Shown: positions 21,960 through 34,243 of the stretch, one piece after another
Position numbering within the stretch: the first letter of the stretch is position 1
Layout: each line of letters opens with the position of its first letter
From: Microcyclospora pomicola
Lineage: Eukaryota > Ascomycota > Dothideomycetes > Capnodiales
Length of the DNA: 64,000 bases
NCBI GenBank assembly: GCA_002786065.1
Contig: NHNY01000008.1
Location: 186,001-250,000 of the forward strand
Reading direction: 5' to 3'
Program-made: the position numbers and the translations under genes
Notes under the pieces: model-generated
The model's input: only the letters and a program-made list of their open reading frames with translations
Databases searched by the model: none
Told to the model about the DNA's origin: nothing

Positions 21960-23657
21960 ATGTATCCAGGCCTATCTGGTACTCGCCCCGGAGCTGACTC
22001 CGGCACCGGATCTGCTTTTGACGCAGGCACTGGCTACGGTGCGGGCATTGGCTATGGGGCGGGTGTTGGCATGAATCCGGCCATGGGTGGTCTGTCAGAC
22101 TACTCTGTGTCTGGGCTGGATGGGGATGCGGCGGCGGTGCTCATGAACGACCTGGATATGGACATGGCGCTGTCCATGGATATTGACGACTCGGCTTATC
22201 AACAGCAGCAGCAGCAGACGTCCTCATTACAGCAATCTGTACAAGATCAGAAGTCGGCACAGCTAAATCGTCAGCGAACGCAAGCAGATGGCCAGACGTC
22301 AACAGCCTACGACGAGAACTTCGCGCAAAATGGGATGCCTGCAGAAGCGACTTCACCTTCGCAGCAACCAGAATCTGCCATGAACGTCGCTGGCGCTGGA
22401 CCGCTGCCTACGGGCTTTGGTATGCCCGCACCGAACGGCAGTAGCACTTTGACAGAATTCACGAAACGGCGGAACTGGTCACAACGGATCATTGAAGAGC
22501 TGAAGGACTTTCTCCATATCCTTACTCCTGACGGTCGTATCCTTTATGTGTCACCCTCCTGCCAGACGATTACCGGTTACGATGCGCGCACTCTCACGGG
22601 CAAGTTTATTGGCGATTTTGTGCACCCGGATGATTCGGGGGTTTTCATGCGCGAGTTCAACGAGAGCATTGCAAGCGGACATTCTTTGCGATTCTTTTAC
22701 AGATTTAAGAAAGAGGATGGAACATATATCATATTCGAGTGCGATGGTCACCCGCATATCGCGTCTGAAGCCGGACAGAACTTCAGCAACCAGGAATTGC
22801 CGGGGCAAGGGTTCAACTCGCAATGCAAGGGCCTTTTCATGATGGCGAGGCCATACCCGACAAAGAATGCTGCCTTGCTAGACAGTTTCTTGGAACACAA
22901 AATCGAAAACGAGCGGTTGATGAAACGGGTAGCAGATCTCAAGCGGGAGGAGGCGGAAGAAAGTGCTGAGCAGGACAAACTATACAAAGATCACATGCTC
23001 ACTTCTGCAGCTTCGACGGCAACCAGGACCGAGTCCGGTGCTGTGTTTTCGTCCGCCCTCGCTGATCGTCAAGATAACGACCCACCTGCGCAACCCAATT
23101 ACCAAGGCATGCCCCCGCCAGAGAAGCCGTCAGTGTCAAACGCGGCATTGACCCGACAGAACCTTGATTCGGTGCTATCTTCTCAGAAACCGGATAGCAT
23201 TGCTGACAAGATGTCTCGCTACGAAGCCAATAACACGCACTTGGAGAGCATCGAGCTTCTTACTGGTCTGAGATATCGGGATGGTGAGCGTAGTCATGGT
23301 ATCAGTACTGGTGATGTGTCTCCTGCACTCATCAGAGGAGATGCTGGCATCGCCATTCTTCTCGATCGCGATCGAGACGGGAGTAAGAAGGAGAAGAAAA
23401 AGTTGAAGGTCGCGGATGAGTATGTGTGTGCGGACTGCGGAACACTTGACTCGCCCGAGTGGCGGAAAGGACCAAAAGGACCAAAGACATTGTGCAACGC
23501 CTGCGGCTTGCGATGGGCAAAGAAGGAAAAGAAACGAGATGATGTCAAATCAGATAGTCCATCTGGCATGACACCGAATGCCAGGGAGGCGGGTGGTGCA
23601 TCAGCTGGTATGATGCCGCCGGGGCTGCCAACGCAGCACAGCACTGCGAGTAGTTGA
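21960..23657 (+). CDS. wc-2: White Collar-2-type PAS/GATA blue-light regulator
   Basis: Intronless gene of 565 residues and partner of the flavin photoreceptor White Collar-1; the nuclear complex activates light-induced and clock genes. The N-terminal part is Gly/Gln-rich and disordered. A single PAS domain spans about 180-300, starting at [18 protein letters not shown] and including [11 protein letters not shown] coiled segment follows. Next comes the conserved [19 protein letters not shown] block and the basic run before the finger. The C-terminal GATA-type zinc finger (about 488-525) reads [20 protein letters not shown] then [15 protein letters not shown], with the CX2C-X18-CX2C spacing diagnostic of WC-2. 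There is no LOV-type flavin-binding Cys motif, which excludes WC-1. The frame is open upstream to 21807, but the ATG at 21960 ([11 protein letters not shown]) gives the usual N-terminus. Confidence 0.95.
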   Translation: MYPGLSGTRPGADSGTGSAFDAGTGYGAGIGYGAGVGMNPAMGGLSDYSVSGLDGDAAAVLMNDLDMDMALSMDIDDSAYQQQQQQTSSLQQSVQDQKSAQLNRQRTQADGQTSTAYDENFAQNGMPAEATSPSQQPESAMNVAGAGPLPTGFGMPAPNGSSTLTEFTKRRNWSQRIIEELKDFLHILTPDGRILYVSPSCQTITGYDARTLTGKFIGDFVHPDDSGVFMREFNESIASGHSLRFFYRFKKEDGTYIIFECDGHPHIASEAGQNFSNQELPGQGFNSQCKGLFMMARPYPTKNAALLDSFLEHKIENERLMKRVADLKREEAEESAEQDKLYKDHMLTSAASTATRTESGAVFSSALADRQDNDPPAQPNYQGMPPPEKPSVSNAALTRQNLDSVLSSQKPDSIADKMSRYEANNTHLESIELLTGLRYRDGERSHGISTGDVSPALIRGDAGIAILLDRDRDGSKKEKKKLKVADEYVCADCGTLDSPEWRKGPKGPKTLCNACGLRWAKKEKKRDDVKSDSPSGMTPNAREAGGASAGMMPPGLPTQHSTASS

Positions 23658-24111
23658 AATGTATCGGACCATATACCACGGGAATCAGTCAAGCATCTGA
23701 GGCGTCTGGCGCGGGTGGCATAAGTCCGGTATGGCATTACCTACCAGCAGGCAAGAGTATGTTGGTTATATTTCCTGTACAATCAGCGATAGCTGCCACT
23801 AGTCTAGCAAGAATGAATTATTTGGTTACATGCTGGACAGGATGAAACCTGCCCTGCATATACAGGAGATCCATAGTATTCGTGGTCATGAGCTCGAATG
23901 ATACCTTATATGTCTGCAGTGCATCGGCTCAGCGGAGCTAACGAGAGCTTCTGTGTACACAGCCGAAGGTGGAGAGCTTGAGACAGCATCTGACTAATGG
24001 TGATGATGCATGTTTGCGCAACCTCGAGGGTGCATCTATCGTGGTGATCCAATTCATTTCCCATCATATCATCATGCTCTATTTCTCTTAGCCTGAGCTT
24101 ATTGCCTTGCG
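23658..24111. other. intergenic, wc-2 terminator and DLD promoter
   Basis: Tandem genes on the plus strand: the 3' flank of wc-2 runs into the promoter of the lactate dehydrogenase gene. No open frame of interest or repeat seen. Confidence 0.5.
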
Positions 24112-26143
24112 ATGGCGCTCTCACCAAGCTCGCGGACGCTCTTACGGCGACGATTGTTCACAGCAGCTAGCAAGCGACAACCCATCCTACGGGATATCGG
24201 ACGAAGAGGGTACGCGAGCGAGAACCGCGAAGGCCGAGACGACTTTCGATCACAGCTCTACGACAGCACCAACGAGCGAGTCCAGCGAGACCGCGCCGAG
24301 CAAGCAAAATATGCGCGGATCAGAGCAGAACAAGCGGCGGCACGGGGTGGGATCAACACCGTGACAGTGGTGCTGGGTATGGATTGTCCTTGATGCATTG
24401 AGAGAGGGACGAGATACTGACTGCAGCAGCACTATCGGCTGGTGCATTGGGAGGATGGTACTTTGGCACAGCTGGACAAGGAACATTGGAGATAGCGTCA
24501 ACCGCCCCATTGGCGACCTCGACACCACCAAAACACGATACCGCTGAGACGACGTTACAAGCAGCTTGGGCAGAATTCAAGGCAATTGTAGGCGAGGAGA
24601 ATATCTCAACACAGGAAGGAGACTTGAAATCGCATTCGGGCAGTGAATGGAGCTCATACCCCTCCCACCCAGGCGATCAGCCATTTGCTATTGTCAGACC
24701 AGGAAGCACGGAGGATGTCTCGGCGATCATGAAAGTATGCCATAAAAGGCGGATACCGGTCACAGCATACAGCGGAGGAACATCACTGGAGGGTCATTTC
24801 GCGGCTACAAGGGGTGGAATCTGCATCGATTTCAGCCGGATGGACCAAATCCTGCAGCTCCACAAAGACGATTTGGATGTCGTCGTGCAGCCTGCTGTAG
24901 GATGGGAGAGCTTGAACGAGGAGCTTTCCGAGCATGGCTTGTTCTTTCCCCCGGACCCAGGCCCCGGCGCGATGATCGGTGGAATGATAGGCACCGGCTG
25001 CTCAGGGACAAATGCGTACAGATACGGCACGATGAAGGACTGGGTGCTATCACTGACGGTCGTCATGGCTGACGGTACCATCATCAAGACCAAGCAACGG
25101 CCACGCAAGAGTAGCGCAGGATATGATCTGACTCGTACCTTCATTGGGTCGGAGGGCACTCTCGGCTTGGTTACGGAAGCGGTCCTAAAAGTCACACCCA
25201 AACCGCAGAATACCAGTGTTGCAGTCGCGACGTTTCCCACCGTAGGCACCGCCGCAGACTGCGTCTTCCGCGTGGTAGGCGCGGGCGTGCCCATCGCCGC
25301 AATCGAGATCCTCGATGACGTGCAAATGCACTGCATCAACGCTGCCGGCAACACCTCGCGAACCTGGCAGGAGGCGCCGACGCTGTTCTTCAAGTTTGCC
25401 GGCACACCCACCAGCGTCAAAGAGCACATCAACATCGTGCAGAAGCTAGCGAAGCAGACGGGTAGCAAGAGTTTTGAGTTTGCGCGCAACGCTGACGAGG
25501 GCGCTGAGCTGTGGTCCGCACGCAAAGAAGCGCTGTGGTCGATCATGGCGCAGCGCAAGGACGAAAGCGACCATGTGTGGACAACGGATGTCGCGGTACC
25601 CATCTCGCGCCTCGCGCAGATTATTGACGAGACGAAGGCCGACATCACGAAATCCGGCCTGATGGGCAGTATTGTGGGTCATGTGGGTGACGGCAACTTC
25701 CACGCCATCATCTTGTACAACGACGCCGAGCACGACAACGCCGAGGGCGTGGTGCACCGTATGGTGAAGCGTGCTATTGAGATGGAAGGCACTGCAACTG
25801 GCGAGCATGGCGTCGGTATGGTGAAGCGCGACTACTTGCCGCACGAGATTGGACAGGAAGCTGTGGATCTGATGAGAAAGGTGAGCCAGCAACCCCTAAC
25901 ATCTTCTGCCTGTTCATCTCCGTGAACTTTGCACTTCTTGATTCTGCTTTGACTCGTTCCAATTGCCCCCTTTGGTCTGACCTCTATCCTCCCACCACGG
26001 CAAATGCGAGCCATCCCAGAGCCTTGTACTGATTGACCAATCCAATACAGATGAAACAAGCCTTCGACCCGCTCTGTCTGCTGAATTGCGACAAGATCGT
26101 GCGCTCGTACATGCCAAAGCCCGGTGAAGTACAAGAGTGGTAG
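24112..26143 (+). CDS. DLD1: mitochondrial D-lactate dehydrogenase (cytochrome)
   Basis: Three exons, 24112-24376, 24427-25880 and 26051-26143, with introns of 50 and 170 bp; phases agree, giving 603 residues. The enzyme oxidises D-lactate to pyruvate and passes electrons to cytochrome c. The N-terminus is a basic, Ser/Arg-rich mitochondrial presequence. A membrane anchor follows, VVLAALSAGALGGWYFG, created exactly by joining exons 1 and 2, as expected for an inner-membrane protein facing the intermembrane space. The FAD-binding PCMH domain contains PVTAYSGGTSLEGH, PGPGAMIGGMIGTGCSGTNA and FIGSEGTLGLVTEA. The C-terminal FAD-oxidase domain holds GHVGDGNFHA and the TGEHGVGMVKRDYL motif, and the last exon supplies FDPLCLLNCDKI. 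Length and motifs are typical. The related 2-hydroxyglutarate dehydrogenases are the nearest alternative, but the presequence plus anchor favour Dld1. Confidence 0.93.
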
Positions 26144-28237
26144 CGTAGCAATCAAGCCTCTACTGCTCTCTCACGTTCGTCCACATTCCCATCCACGTTC
26201 ACATCCACATCTGAGGTCGGGCGTTGACCTCTAGCCGAGGTTGAAAGTCAGGTCCGGTACTCAGCATAGGATGTAAAGCGACATATGAGACGGAGAAGAG
26301 GAAAATGCGCGCAAGAGAGCCAGCTACTCGGCAGAATGAACCGTGAAGCATAAAACAGGCTATGAAGCGGTAGGCTATGGTCGAAAAAGCAGATGCGAGA
26401 CATCATGTTGCTTCCTGTACATGTAACTTCAGCGTTGGCTTCACCTTATGGTCAAGCTCGAAGCTCGACCACGGTATGGTATCTAGCGATACATGAACAT
26501 GTAGATAGAGGAGTGTACGTGATCTACTCTACTCTACTCTGGTACTTACTCGCTTGGAAATGTGCACAGGTGTATGGCCACGCCCACATTCTAATCTCGT
26601 CTTCAGTTTCTATCTCTAGCTCAATCAGGTCATGTCAGATCACTTAGGACAAGTCAGGTCAGGTCACCTGAGTCAGGTCAGGTCAGGTCAGGAGCATAAG
26701 TCATGTCTGGTCAGGTCAGGTGAGGTCAGGTCAGCTTAGGTCAGGTCATTGAGGTCCGATACTGAGGACCTAACAGTACATACATGCCCACTTGCTACAT
26801 GGAGATACCTACGTAAATCGGCAAGAAAGATTCCATCATGTTTAAATCATCAATAGTGCTCTCCTCTGCCCCTTTCTTATCAGCTTTCCCATCTCTAGCA
26901 ATTTCGAGTCGAACCCCTTGACTCGGCTCCCTCGATGCAGCGTCGTCCAGCTACGTACCCTCCTAGGCAAATGGCGTCTCCAGTCTTCAACCGTGACATC
27001 CAAAGCTACCGGGAATGCAGGAGAGACTTTTCGGAGGATGTGCAAATATGTAAGCCTGAACCTCCCCTTTTCTTCAGCCGGAACGTTAAGCTGGTACTTC
27101 GAAGCAGATGAAGATTGACTAGATGGGGCGTGCTGATGCAGATGCTCGCTGACTGCTCTACAACTCCTGCGCCGGTGTATCTCAAGGAGTGATGGTGGGA
27201 ATGGGGATGGTAGCACATATATTGAAGTGTCATGTGAGGTGGAGACTGCTAACCCAGGGCGCAGAGAGGCTTAACTCTCTGTTTCCCTCATGCTTGTTCG
27301 TGTGCTTCGGCCCACACTATACCTCGAGGATCACGCGGCTGAGAAGATGCAGATGATGGTGTTCGCTTGTATCGGATGAACCCAAGGTCGATCCAGAGTG
27401 AGTGGTTGTCGGAGTGATGAGCACGCAGGGCGTCGGTCCCTGCACTACTCACTCGATGGACTTCGTTGTGTCGTGCGTAATCTGGGCCATCTTTACAGGC
27501 TGGCAAGGTCGTGATTGCCGAAGCTTCACCCGCATCTTGATCGTGCCCAGTGATACGTCATCCACGCAGGCGTTTGCCCGCATGATGATGCATCCTCGCC
27601 GCCGCAAAGACTGCGTCATACAATGCTACCGTTCTGGCACGAGAGATGAAGCTTGGTGTCGTTGCATCAACCAGGTTCGTAAGAACCAGGGCCGTCCAAT
27701 CCTGGTGCCGCGCCGTTGACTTGTGGACAATGTCGATGAGACTCGTTTCGCTCGTTTCTGGTGCCACAGCTGCAGGCTGGAGGGTCAACGCTATGTGTGC
27801 AACGCTGCCCGGGAGCGCCCAGAAACGCGCCAATGCAGCAGATTCCCGACAAGGCGAAACAGTGGCGCATGGGGGCTGATCGGTTGCACAAGGCTAAGTT
27901 CCGAGGCGGGCGTTTGAGGCTGGGAGCAGAAACCCGAATGGTGGGAGCATATGCATGTCCTTGGTCATGCGCGCACCGCCCGTCTCCAACTGCCGTGCCA
28001 GATAAATCACCGCGCCCCTGGTCCGTGGGTCTGGGCCCGGTAAAAGTGGATGTTTGTAAGACTGTGGCGTTTGGCTGGGAGATCAGGTTGCTCGCTTCTG
28101 TGCGACGGTAATCTGCCTGTGTTCCCAGAAGGAGAGATGGTCAGCTGGAGGTTCGAAACAAGCCTTAGTCCTCGGCATTGATGTTTGCCACATCTTCTGC
28201 TACTACTGCATCCCCACCGTCGATACACAAGAAAAAC
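26144..28237. other. 2.1 kb convergent gene-free region
   Basis: Lies between the 3' ends of the lactate dehydrogenase (+) and methyltransferase (-) genes. It holds an imperfect GGTCA repeat block (26625-26756) and a short CTACT pentamer run near 26521-26541. Frames of 60-105 codons occur on both strands without motifs. A possible extra terminal exon of the methyltransferase (a GTAAGT donor lies at its stop) would fall in 28160-28230. Confidence 0.45.
26625..26756. repeat. imperfect GGTCA/TCAGG pentamer repeat
   Basis: About 130 bp built of degenerate copies of the pentanucleotide AGGTC/TCAGG, seen as runs such as GTCAGGTCAGGTC, interrupted by short unrelated spacers. It sits in a gene-free region and is not part of any frame. 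It looks like a decayed pentanucleotide satellite. Similar C/T-rich pentamers (CTACT) lie 100 bp to the left. Confidence 0.75.
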
Positions 28238-29556
28238 TTACAAGAAATGGTAGAACGGCGAATCTCGCTTCCGCACCGTTCGTTGAAAGTCCTGACACAG
28301 CTTCTGAAACGAAGCGAGACTCTGGCCAAGATGCTGCGTGAAGAGCGCCATACTGATGCTCTGGATGCCGTCAAAGGACGACTTGTCCATGTCGAGATAT
28401 CGTCGTAATTTCGCCTCGTCGTTCTCTACGCTCGCGATGTCGATATTGAGTAGACTGTGTCCGAACATGGTGAATTGGTACATGCGCGCGAGTTCGTTGT
28501 ACGGATGATCGTCGTCGAAGCTGCGGAGATTCTCGGCCGTGGCGATGGTGACGGTGCTGTGTTTGACGATGTCGAAGCCGGCGCCGACGAGTAGTGTTTG
28601 CATGTCGGCGCGATACGCGATGGGTTTGCCGATGCTTTGCGTGGCGTGTTGTAGGAGTTGCCAATACCGCAAGACCGGCGAGTCGGGATGGATGGGTCGG
28701 CTCTCGTCTCGTCGGGGAGTCCAGTCGAACTCTACGCTCTCCAGCTGTCCTCCAGGTTTGAGATGGCTGGAATCGGGCATGTCAGTCCTGCTCTCACATT
28801 CATCGTGAATTTATTGTTGATATATACCGCTCGACTTTCCGGAAGAGTTCACCCCAATCCGGGACCGCACCACACAGACATCCCATGTGAATCAGGTCAA
28901 AGTAGTTCTCGGGCACGCCCCAGTCGTCGGTGTTGAAGTCGACGCCGGTGCGCCAATCCACGTTGAAGTCCACTCCGGGGATTTGTGGATGTGCGTCTCC
29001 GATATCGAGCGCTATGATCTCCGAGTCGGGGTATTTGGCGGCCATTTCGATCGCCCAGATTCCAGTGCCGGAGCCGAGATCCAGAACGCGTTTCTTGCCT
29101 CTGGGGAGGATTGATTCGTGAAGTCGATCGTCGAGCGCGACGCGATAGAATGCATGGTGAAACGCGTCGAGTCGGTCTTTCTCAGGCTAAATATGGAATG
29201 TGAGATGATTATCATACGATATGGCAGAATACTCGAATTCAGATACACACCTCATCGCAGGGATAGGGATATGTCTCGAACCAGCGGCGATAGTACTGGC
29301 GGCCATGAATGGTCGTCTTCAGTTCTGGTTGCACTTGCGTCTCGGGGCCTAGAAGCGAGGATATGGGTATGCTGCGAGTAGTGAGGTCAGCATGATGGAT
29401 GGTCGGCCACGCGGTATTTCTGTTGTTTGATCTTTGGTACGGCTGTCGGCCGGGCTCGCCGGTATCCTTTTCGACGGACAAACCGCAGATCACGCAAAAC
29501 GTGGCGAGTTGTTTGCCGGGTAGGAAGTTCATAGACGTACCCTGACATGGTCCCAT
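28238..29556 (-). CDS. LaeA-like SAM-dependent methyltransferase
   Basis: Three exons read 29556 (or 29532)-29251, 29186-28828 and 28766-28238, with introns of 64 and 61 bp and consistent phases. This gives 397 (or 389) residues. The class I methyltransferase core is clear: a YRRWFETYPYPCDE / PEKDRLDAFHHAF leader typical of the LaeA-like family, SAM motif I VLDLGSGTGIWAIEMA, acidic loop IIALDIGD, the ENYFDLIHMGCLCGAV strand, and post-core HLKPGGQLESVEFDW. Relatives include the global secondary-metabolism regulator LaeA, but fungi carry many paralogues with unknown substrates and no biosynthetic cluster is nearby, so I do not call it LaeA. The first exon's extreme N-terminus is poorly conserved and the start could be either ATG. 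The stop at 28238 directly overlaps a good GTAAGT donor, so a short further 3' exon is possible. Confidence 0.8.
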
Positions 29557-32500
29557 GATTCACTTCAAAGTCGTGTACGTTGAGGCAGAGTTCACTGGTC
29601 GTGAGAACACAGGCAAATACGAGCAGCTGGGGGAGATATAAGTCGAGAGCAGACGCAGCGCGAAGAGCAGAGAAGACCACCCAAAGACCGGTTTCAAGCC
29701 ACCCACATCGCTCGCGACTCACAGCTTTGCTCTCCAACCGTGCGATGGGCGGCGGGGGTGAGATGCTGAGATGGTGGAGGTGAGGTCGGAAGACGAGCAG
29801 GACGGTGGTGGGCTCAAAGGCGAGTGACAATGGCGGCAGCTGGGTCCGAGTCAGTGGCGGAGGTGGTGAGGGTGGGGCGCCCTGAACCAGGCCGGTGGGC
29901 GAGCAAACACTGCACCGGACGGGAGCGCGGGCAAGCCAATGCAGGCGACACTGGCACCACCAGGTCCACGCGACGGGAAGCACAGGTCTGGGCTGGACTG
30001 GAACGGACGTACTGCAGATTGCGGGAACGACAGGAGGCGAGAAAGCAAGAAAAATGAAGAGGGGAAGTCTTGGTGGGCGTGGAAGTGGAGCGGAGTGGAG
30101 TGAATGGGGGAGTGTGTGGTGGATTCCTTTGATGAAGGACACGGATGATGGTGGACTGGACTGATGTGCGCGAACCGAACCTTGGCTGATCTTAGGAAGA
30201 TTTTAGCAGACAAGAGGCAGACGCAAGATCCGAGCAGTCGGGAATGTTGGGGTGAGTTGGGACTGAACGAACGTTATGCAGCAGTTAGTGCCGGGTACGA
30301 AAGCCCTGGAGCATGTACTGTGCTACAGTAGTCATGTACAGTACACGCGCATCTCGCTGACATGCCTGAGATGGGATGCAGATCATTGGAATGACTTAGT
30401 CTCAAGATACGAGTTGAATCCGGTGGTCTTGATCTCTGCCTAGGCATGTATGTAGACATGATACGCAGCGATGTATTCTTCTCAAACCGCCGAAGTGATC
30501 GTGCAGTGAAATAACTTCGTATCCCAGTCAATCCGTTAAACAGCCCACTGCAATCGTGATGCAATGCCGATGCCGGGTCTTCCCCATCTGATCGACGGTG
30601 AAGATGATGATTATCTCGCCTCCTGCACCCCGTCCCCTGCTAGTGCTTTCGCGGATGCTGCTCTATCTTGAGTTTCCAGTCTGTCGGAAGATGCGTTTCA
30701 CCTTTCCATGGCTGTATCTCGCAACCAGCCATGGTGATCGTCCGGACATGTCTGGCTTCCTCCGGCTTACGGCTGCTCATCACTCATTTCGCCACCCTGA
30801 CCTGCCGACGATCTTCCTTACCCTATGACATTTTTATATCATGGCGGACGTCCACCCTGCATCGTTCAGCGGAATTGCAGGGCGATGATCACTAATCCCA
30901 GATACAGCACATTGATATCTCCGTTGGCGATGCATCCCTATCTTGCTCGTCGCTTTCCTTCTGCTTCGTCTGTACGCAGGCTTGACAGGATGCGGAAATG
31001 GCGGCGTCGTTGTGGCTGATGTTGCAGCTCAACAGGACCCGGGCGTGATCAGGACGCCAGCACTGCAGATCCATCCTCGCCAGCCCACGTCCCGAGGCAT
31101 CGACGCCTGCATACTGCATGACTACCACATTGGTACATTCGTCCGACGACTCGTCCAGGATGTTGGGAACGTGCGCGTGTCCTGCTGGCGAACAATTCCT
31201 GAGCCAGCTGGACGGAACCGACTACGGATTGTATCACCAGCGTACACACTGCTCGGCGCCGGCAGGTCCTCACTTCGGTGCAGAGCATAGCACGGCACTG
31301 CCGGCATATGGAAGGTACCTGTGAGGTTCTATCCATGTACTGTACTGCACTGCATATGTAAGGGGGTTACAGGCACTGATTGGAAGTACAGGAAGAGAGG
31401 TGGAAGTACAGTACAGTGTGTGGACGGAGAGAGGGCGGAAGGGTCGCGACGCTGACCACAGCATCGGAATGGGCGGAGAGGGCCGGGCACGACCATTCCA
31501 GAAGGGTACAGCCCGTCCCTACTTTCTTCGCACACGAGCTCCCGGCAACGAGAACAGGTACATGAGTCCACGCAGCTAGAAAACGCACGAGTGGAGCTAG
31601 CAGCCATCTTCCAACTCATGACACGCCAACTCCTCCTCGATGTCTTGACCCATGCTGCTCCAATGCCCATTATCACACCGTCTGACCACCACCGCCATCA
31701 TTATCATCATCATCATCACCACCTGCGATCGCACGGCACAGTATGGTGCATCAGCCTTCTCATCTTGTGTGCAGTTGACGACTGCACGTATATCTACAGC
31801 ACTACTCTCCTGAGCGGACCGCGGATGTCGTACAGCCGAACCAAGATCATGCTGGCCGCCACCACCAACACCACCAACACCGCCGTATGCAGGGCGGGCC
31901 ACCCACTCTGCTGGGTCTGCAAATCGTCGCCTCCACCTAAATGCCCGCATCCACACTCGCAAACTCACACATCAATCATTCCCCAATTTCCGGGTCCGAT
32001 GAGGCACATGTATTCCAGTATCCCTGCCCGCCGCTGCATCTTGGCTCGATCCATGGACATGGGATGTGACTGTACGCCCATCGACGCTCGTTGCTGCAGC
32101 ACTGCAACATGGCTGATGGCTTAAGGGACATCCACATCCCCTCCTTCATGCTGCTCGACGCCGTACCACGCTGAAGGTTTCGCGCCGCCGGATTCCTGCC
32201 GGACCATCTTCCTGCACGCTGTGTTCGCCACTCCAAACGCACCACCCCTCCTCAAATGCTGCAATATTCATGGCGGGGGCGCTGAGGATCTTCCAGGCTT
32301 CGACCTGTGACGACTGCACGTGCCCTCAACCACGACCGCCAACTACTGTTCATGGAATCAAGGGCCTCAGGTATCTCCGACCGAACGCGCGCACGCACTG
32401 GAGCACTGTGGAACCCTTTCACTTCATCACGCGCCTCCTCCTCCTACAGTAAGTATACCTACTGCCGGGACCGCCGCAAAACCCAGAACACATCAGCCGA

Positions 32501-34243
32501 GCAAAGCACATGCACTTACCACCTTCCCCTTCAATCCGTGCATATTACCAAGTACGCACCCCTGCTTCTTCCTGCTCGTCTGCTCGTATAGTCCTCCGCC
32601 ACCGCCGCTACCAGTAGCCACAGCGGCAGCAAGGACCCGCTGCGCTGGCACGCTCTGCTCCCGTCTCCGCGTAGCCATGTATCCACGGAACCGTTCAAGA
32701 CATGCTGCGTCGGCGGTTATGTTCAGACTAGAACTTTCACGCACGAAGTCTACATGGCATCCGGTAAGGTATCAGTTAGGCCTTGCACTTTTCGCCTCTT
32801 CGGAGCCTGAAACATCGTCATCCTCGTAAATGGCCGCTCCAAGTAGTTATGGTATTTCGCGCTTTATACTTGGTATCGTTGTCGTGTGCTATGTGTTCAC
32901 TTCCAATACTACTGTGGCATGTGACTACGAGACATTCCCCATGGACGACCGTTGGCCCCCGATATATACTTCATGCGCAAGCCAGACTCGAACGCCATCT
33001 ATTCCACATGCCTTTCGAAGGAACTTTGAAGTAATGAAGCCGAACGCTGCTAACGGTGTAAACCGATAATGGAAGATATACCAGGCAGATCTACCTCGCC
33101 ATGGGATCTGTGTAGTATCGCGAATCAACGTGCAGAAGCAGATGCCCATGCGCTGGGGTTTCCTACAGATGTCAACATGTGTGTATACTGTCGCTATTCT
33201 GATTCCAGCCGCAATGGGTAATTCGTGTGGGATGCTGCAAGATGGTTGGACATGTAAATCCGGTGCAAACCGTAATTTAGCTAGGTAAGGGTTCTGACCA
33301 GAGACCGCCGAATGATAGACCGTAGACGGGTCATGTTGGATGATGGTAGTTCAATTAATAACATGATAGCAGGGCTTACGTACATGCATGATGATCGATA
33401 CCTGAGATATGACATGCACACAGACGAGGCTCATCTACATTTCAGGTCTTTCTGCTTCGACTTACGTCCCTGTACAGGTCGATATGTACATGTATGTCAA
33501 TCTCTTCTATTCGACAGCGGTGTGAGATGATGTGATGTCCAGACCTCACGGACATCCGCTAGCAAAAAGCAGGGGACAAGTCTGCGGTGCCTTTGCGGCA
33601 ATAACGCCGTGGCGGGTATCGTCTTCCTTTCTCGCGCCCCGGCTACTGCGGTGACAACAATGCACTCTGGTATGACATCGTCACTGAGACTTATCACATA
33701 CCTCTTGGCTCGTCCCCTAAGTGGGTAGTTTGGCAATCTCCTCCCCGCTTCTCCTTCGTCGTTCTCTTCTGGCAGAAGTGTCTTCGTCCTGAAGCGGAGA
33801 TGCGCGAAATCGCGGAGATAGGCATTGTCTCCTGAGACATATGCGTGCGTCTCGGGTGTTCTAGTTTCTGCCGGCTGGTGACTCGCACTACCATGCCGAC
33901 CACACACTACCTTGTGCATCAACTTAAGACGGAATGGTAGAAAGTGCGCAGCAGGACACGATGCTTATTTCAACGTCGCCGCAGCAATAGCTGGATTTGA
34001 AGCAGCGGGACGTGCGAGCCTCACGCGGACTTTTGCTTGTCAGCAGCAGGTCTTACAATTAGTTCGTATTGCGACCATATCCATAAGTATCAGTATTAGG
34101 CATATATGCGTATGACCTTTCGAGCTGACATCAATGACAGACGTGGTCTCGATGAAGTGGACTTGCATGACTCGCCATCAGGCGCTGCATGCAAGCGCTG
34201 CGGTCGAAATCAAGCCTCGTGAGCTTTTCGCGTTGTCATATGT
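29557..34243. other. 4.7 kb gene-poor region
   Basis: The largest gene-free stretch in the window. Several frames exceed 100 codons on both strands (for example 29387-30142 minus, 31591-32124 plus, 33497-33922 minus), but they are Pro/His/Ser-rich or motif-free and overlap one another. A CAT/CAC triplet run near 31684-31725 explains one His tract. No transposase, reverse transcriptase, terminal repeat or RNA gene was recognised. It separates two genes read in the same direction, the methyltransferase and the histidine kinase. Confidence 0.45.
31684..31725. repeat. CAT/CAC/CAC triplet run
   Basis: A short interrupted triplet microsatellite of CAC, CAT and ATC units inside gene-free DNA. It creates an artefactual polyhistidine stretch in one plus-strand frame. 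Confidence 0.7.

Noticed and set aside
24794-25648. Long 284-codon minus-strand frame antisense to the lactate dehydrogenase gene
   Set aside because: It is a mirror of a real coding exon; the plus strand has the full domain and motifs, and the antisense translation has none.
29387-30142. 251-codon minus-strand frame upstream of the methyltransferase
   Set aside because: Pro/Leu/Ser-rich, no family motif, and it overlaps the first exon of the methyltransferase in a different frame.
31591-32124. 177-codon plus-strand frame with a histidine run
   Set aside because: The histidine tract is produced by a CAT/CAC microsatellite and the rest shows no domain.
32940-33020. GTTCGAGTC-like box that might be the B box of a tRNA gene
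   Set aside because: No matching A box or acceptor stem could be paired, so the sequence does not fold into a cloverleaf.
32830-33069. 79-codon plus-strand frame with a hydrophobic N-terminus resembling a signal peptide
   Set aside because: Single short hydrophobic run and no conserved mature part; chance frames with such runs are common.
33497-33922. 141-codon minus-strand frame
   Set aside because: Contains no recognisable motif and has no splice-supported neighbours.
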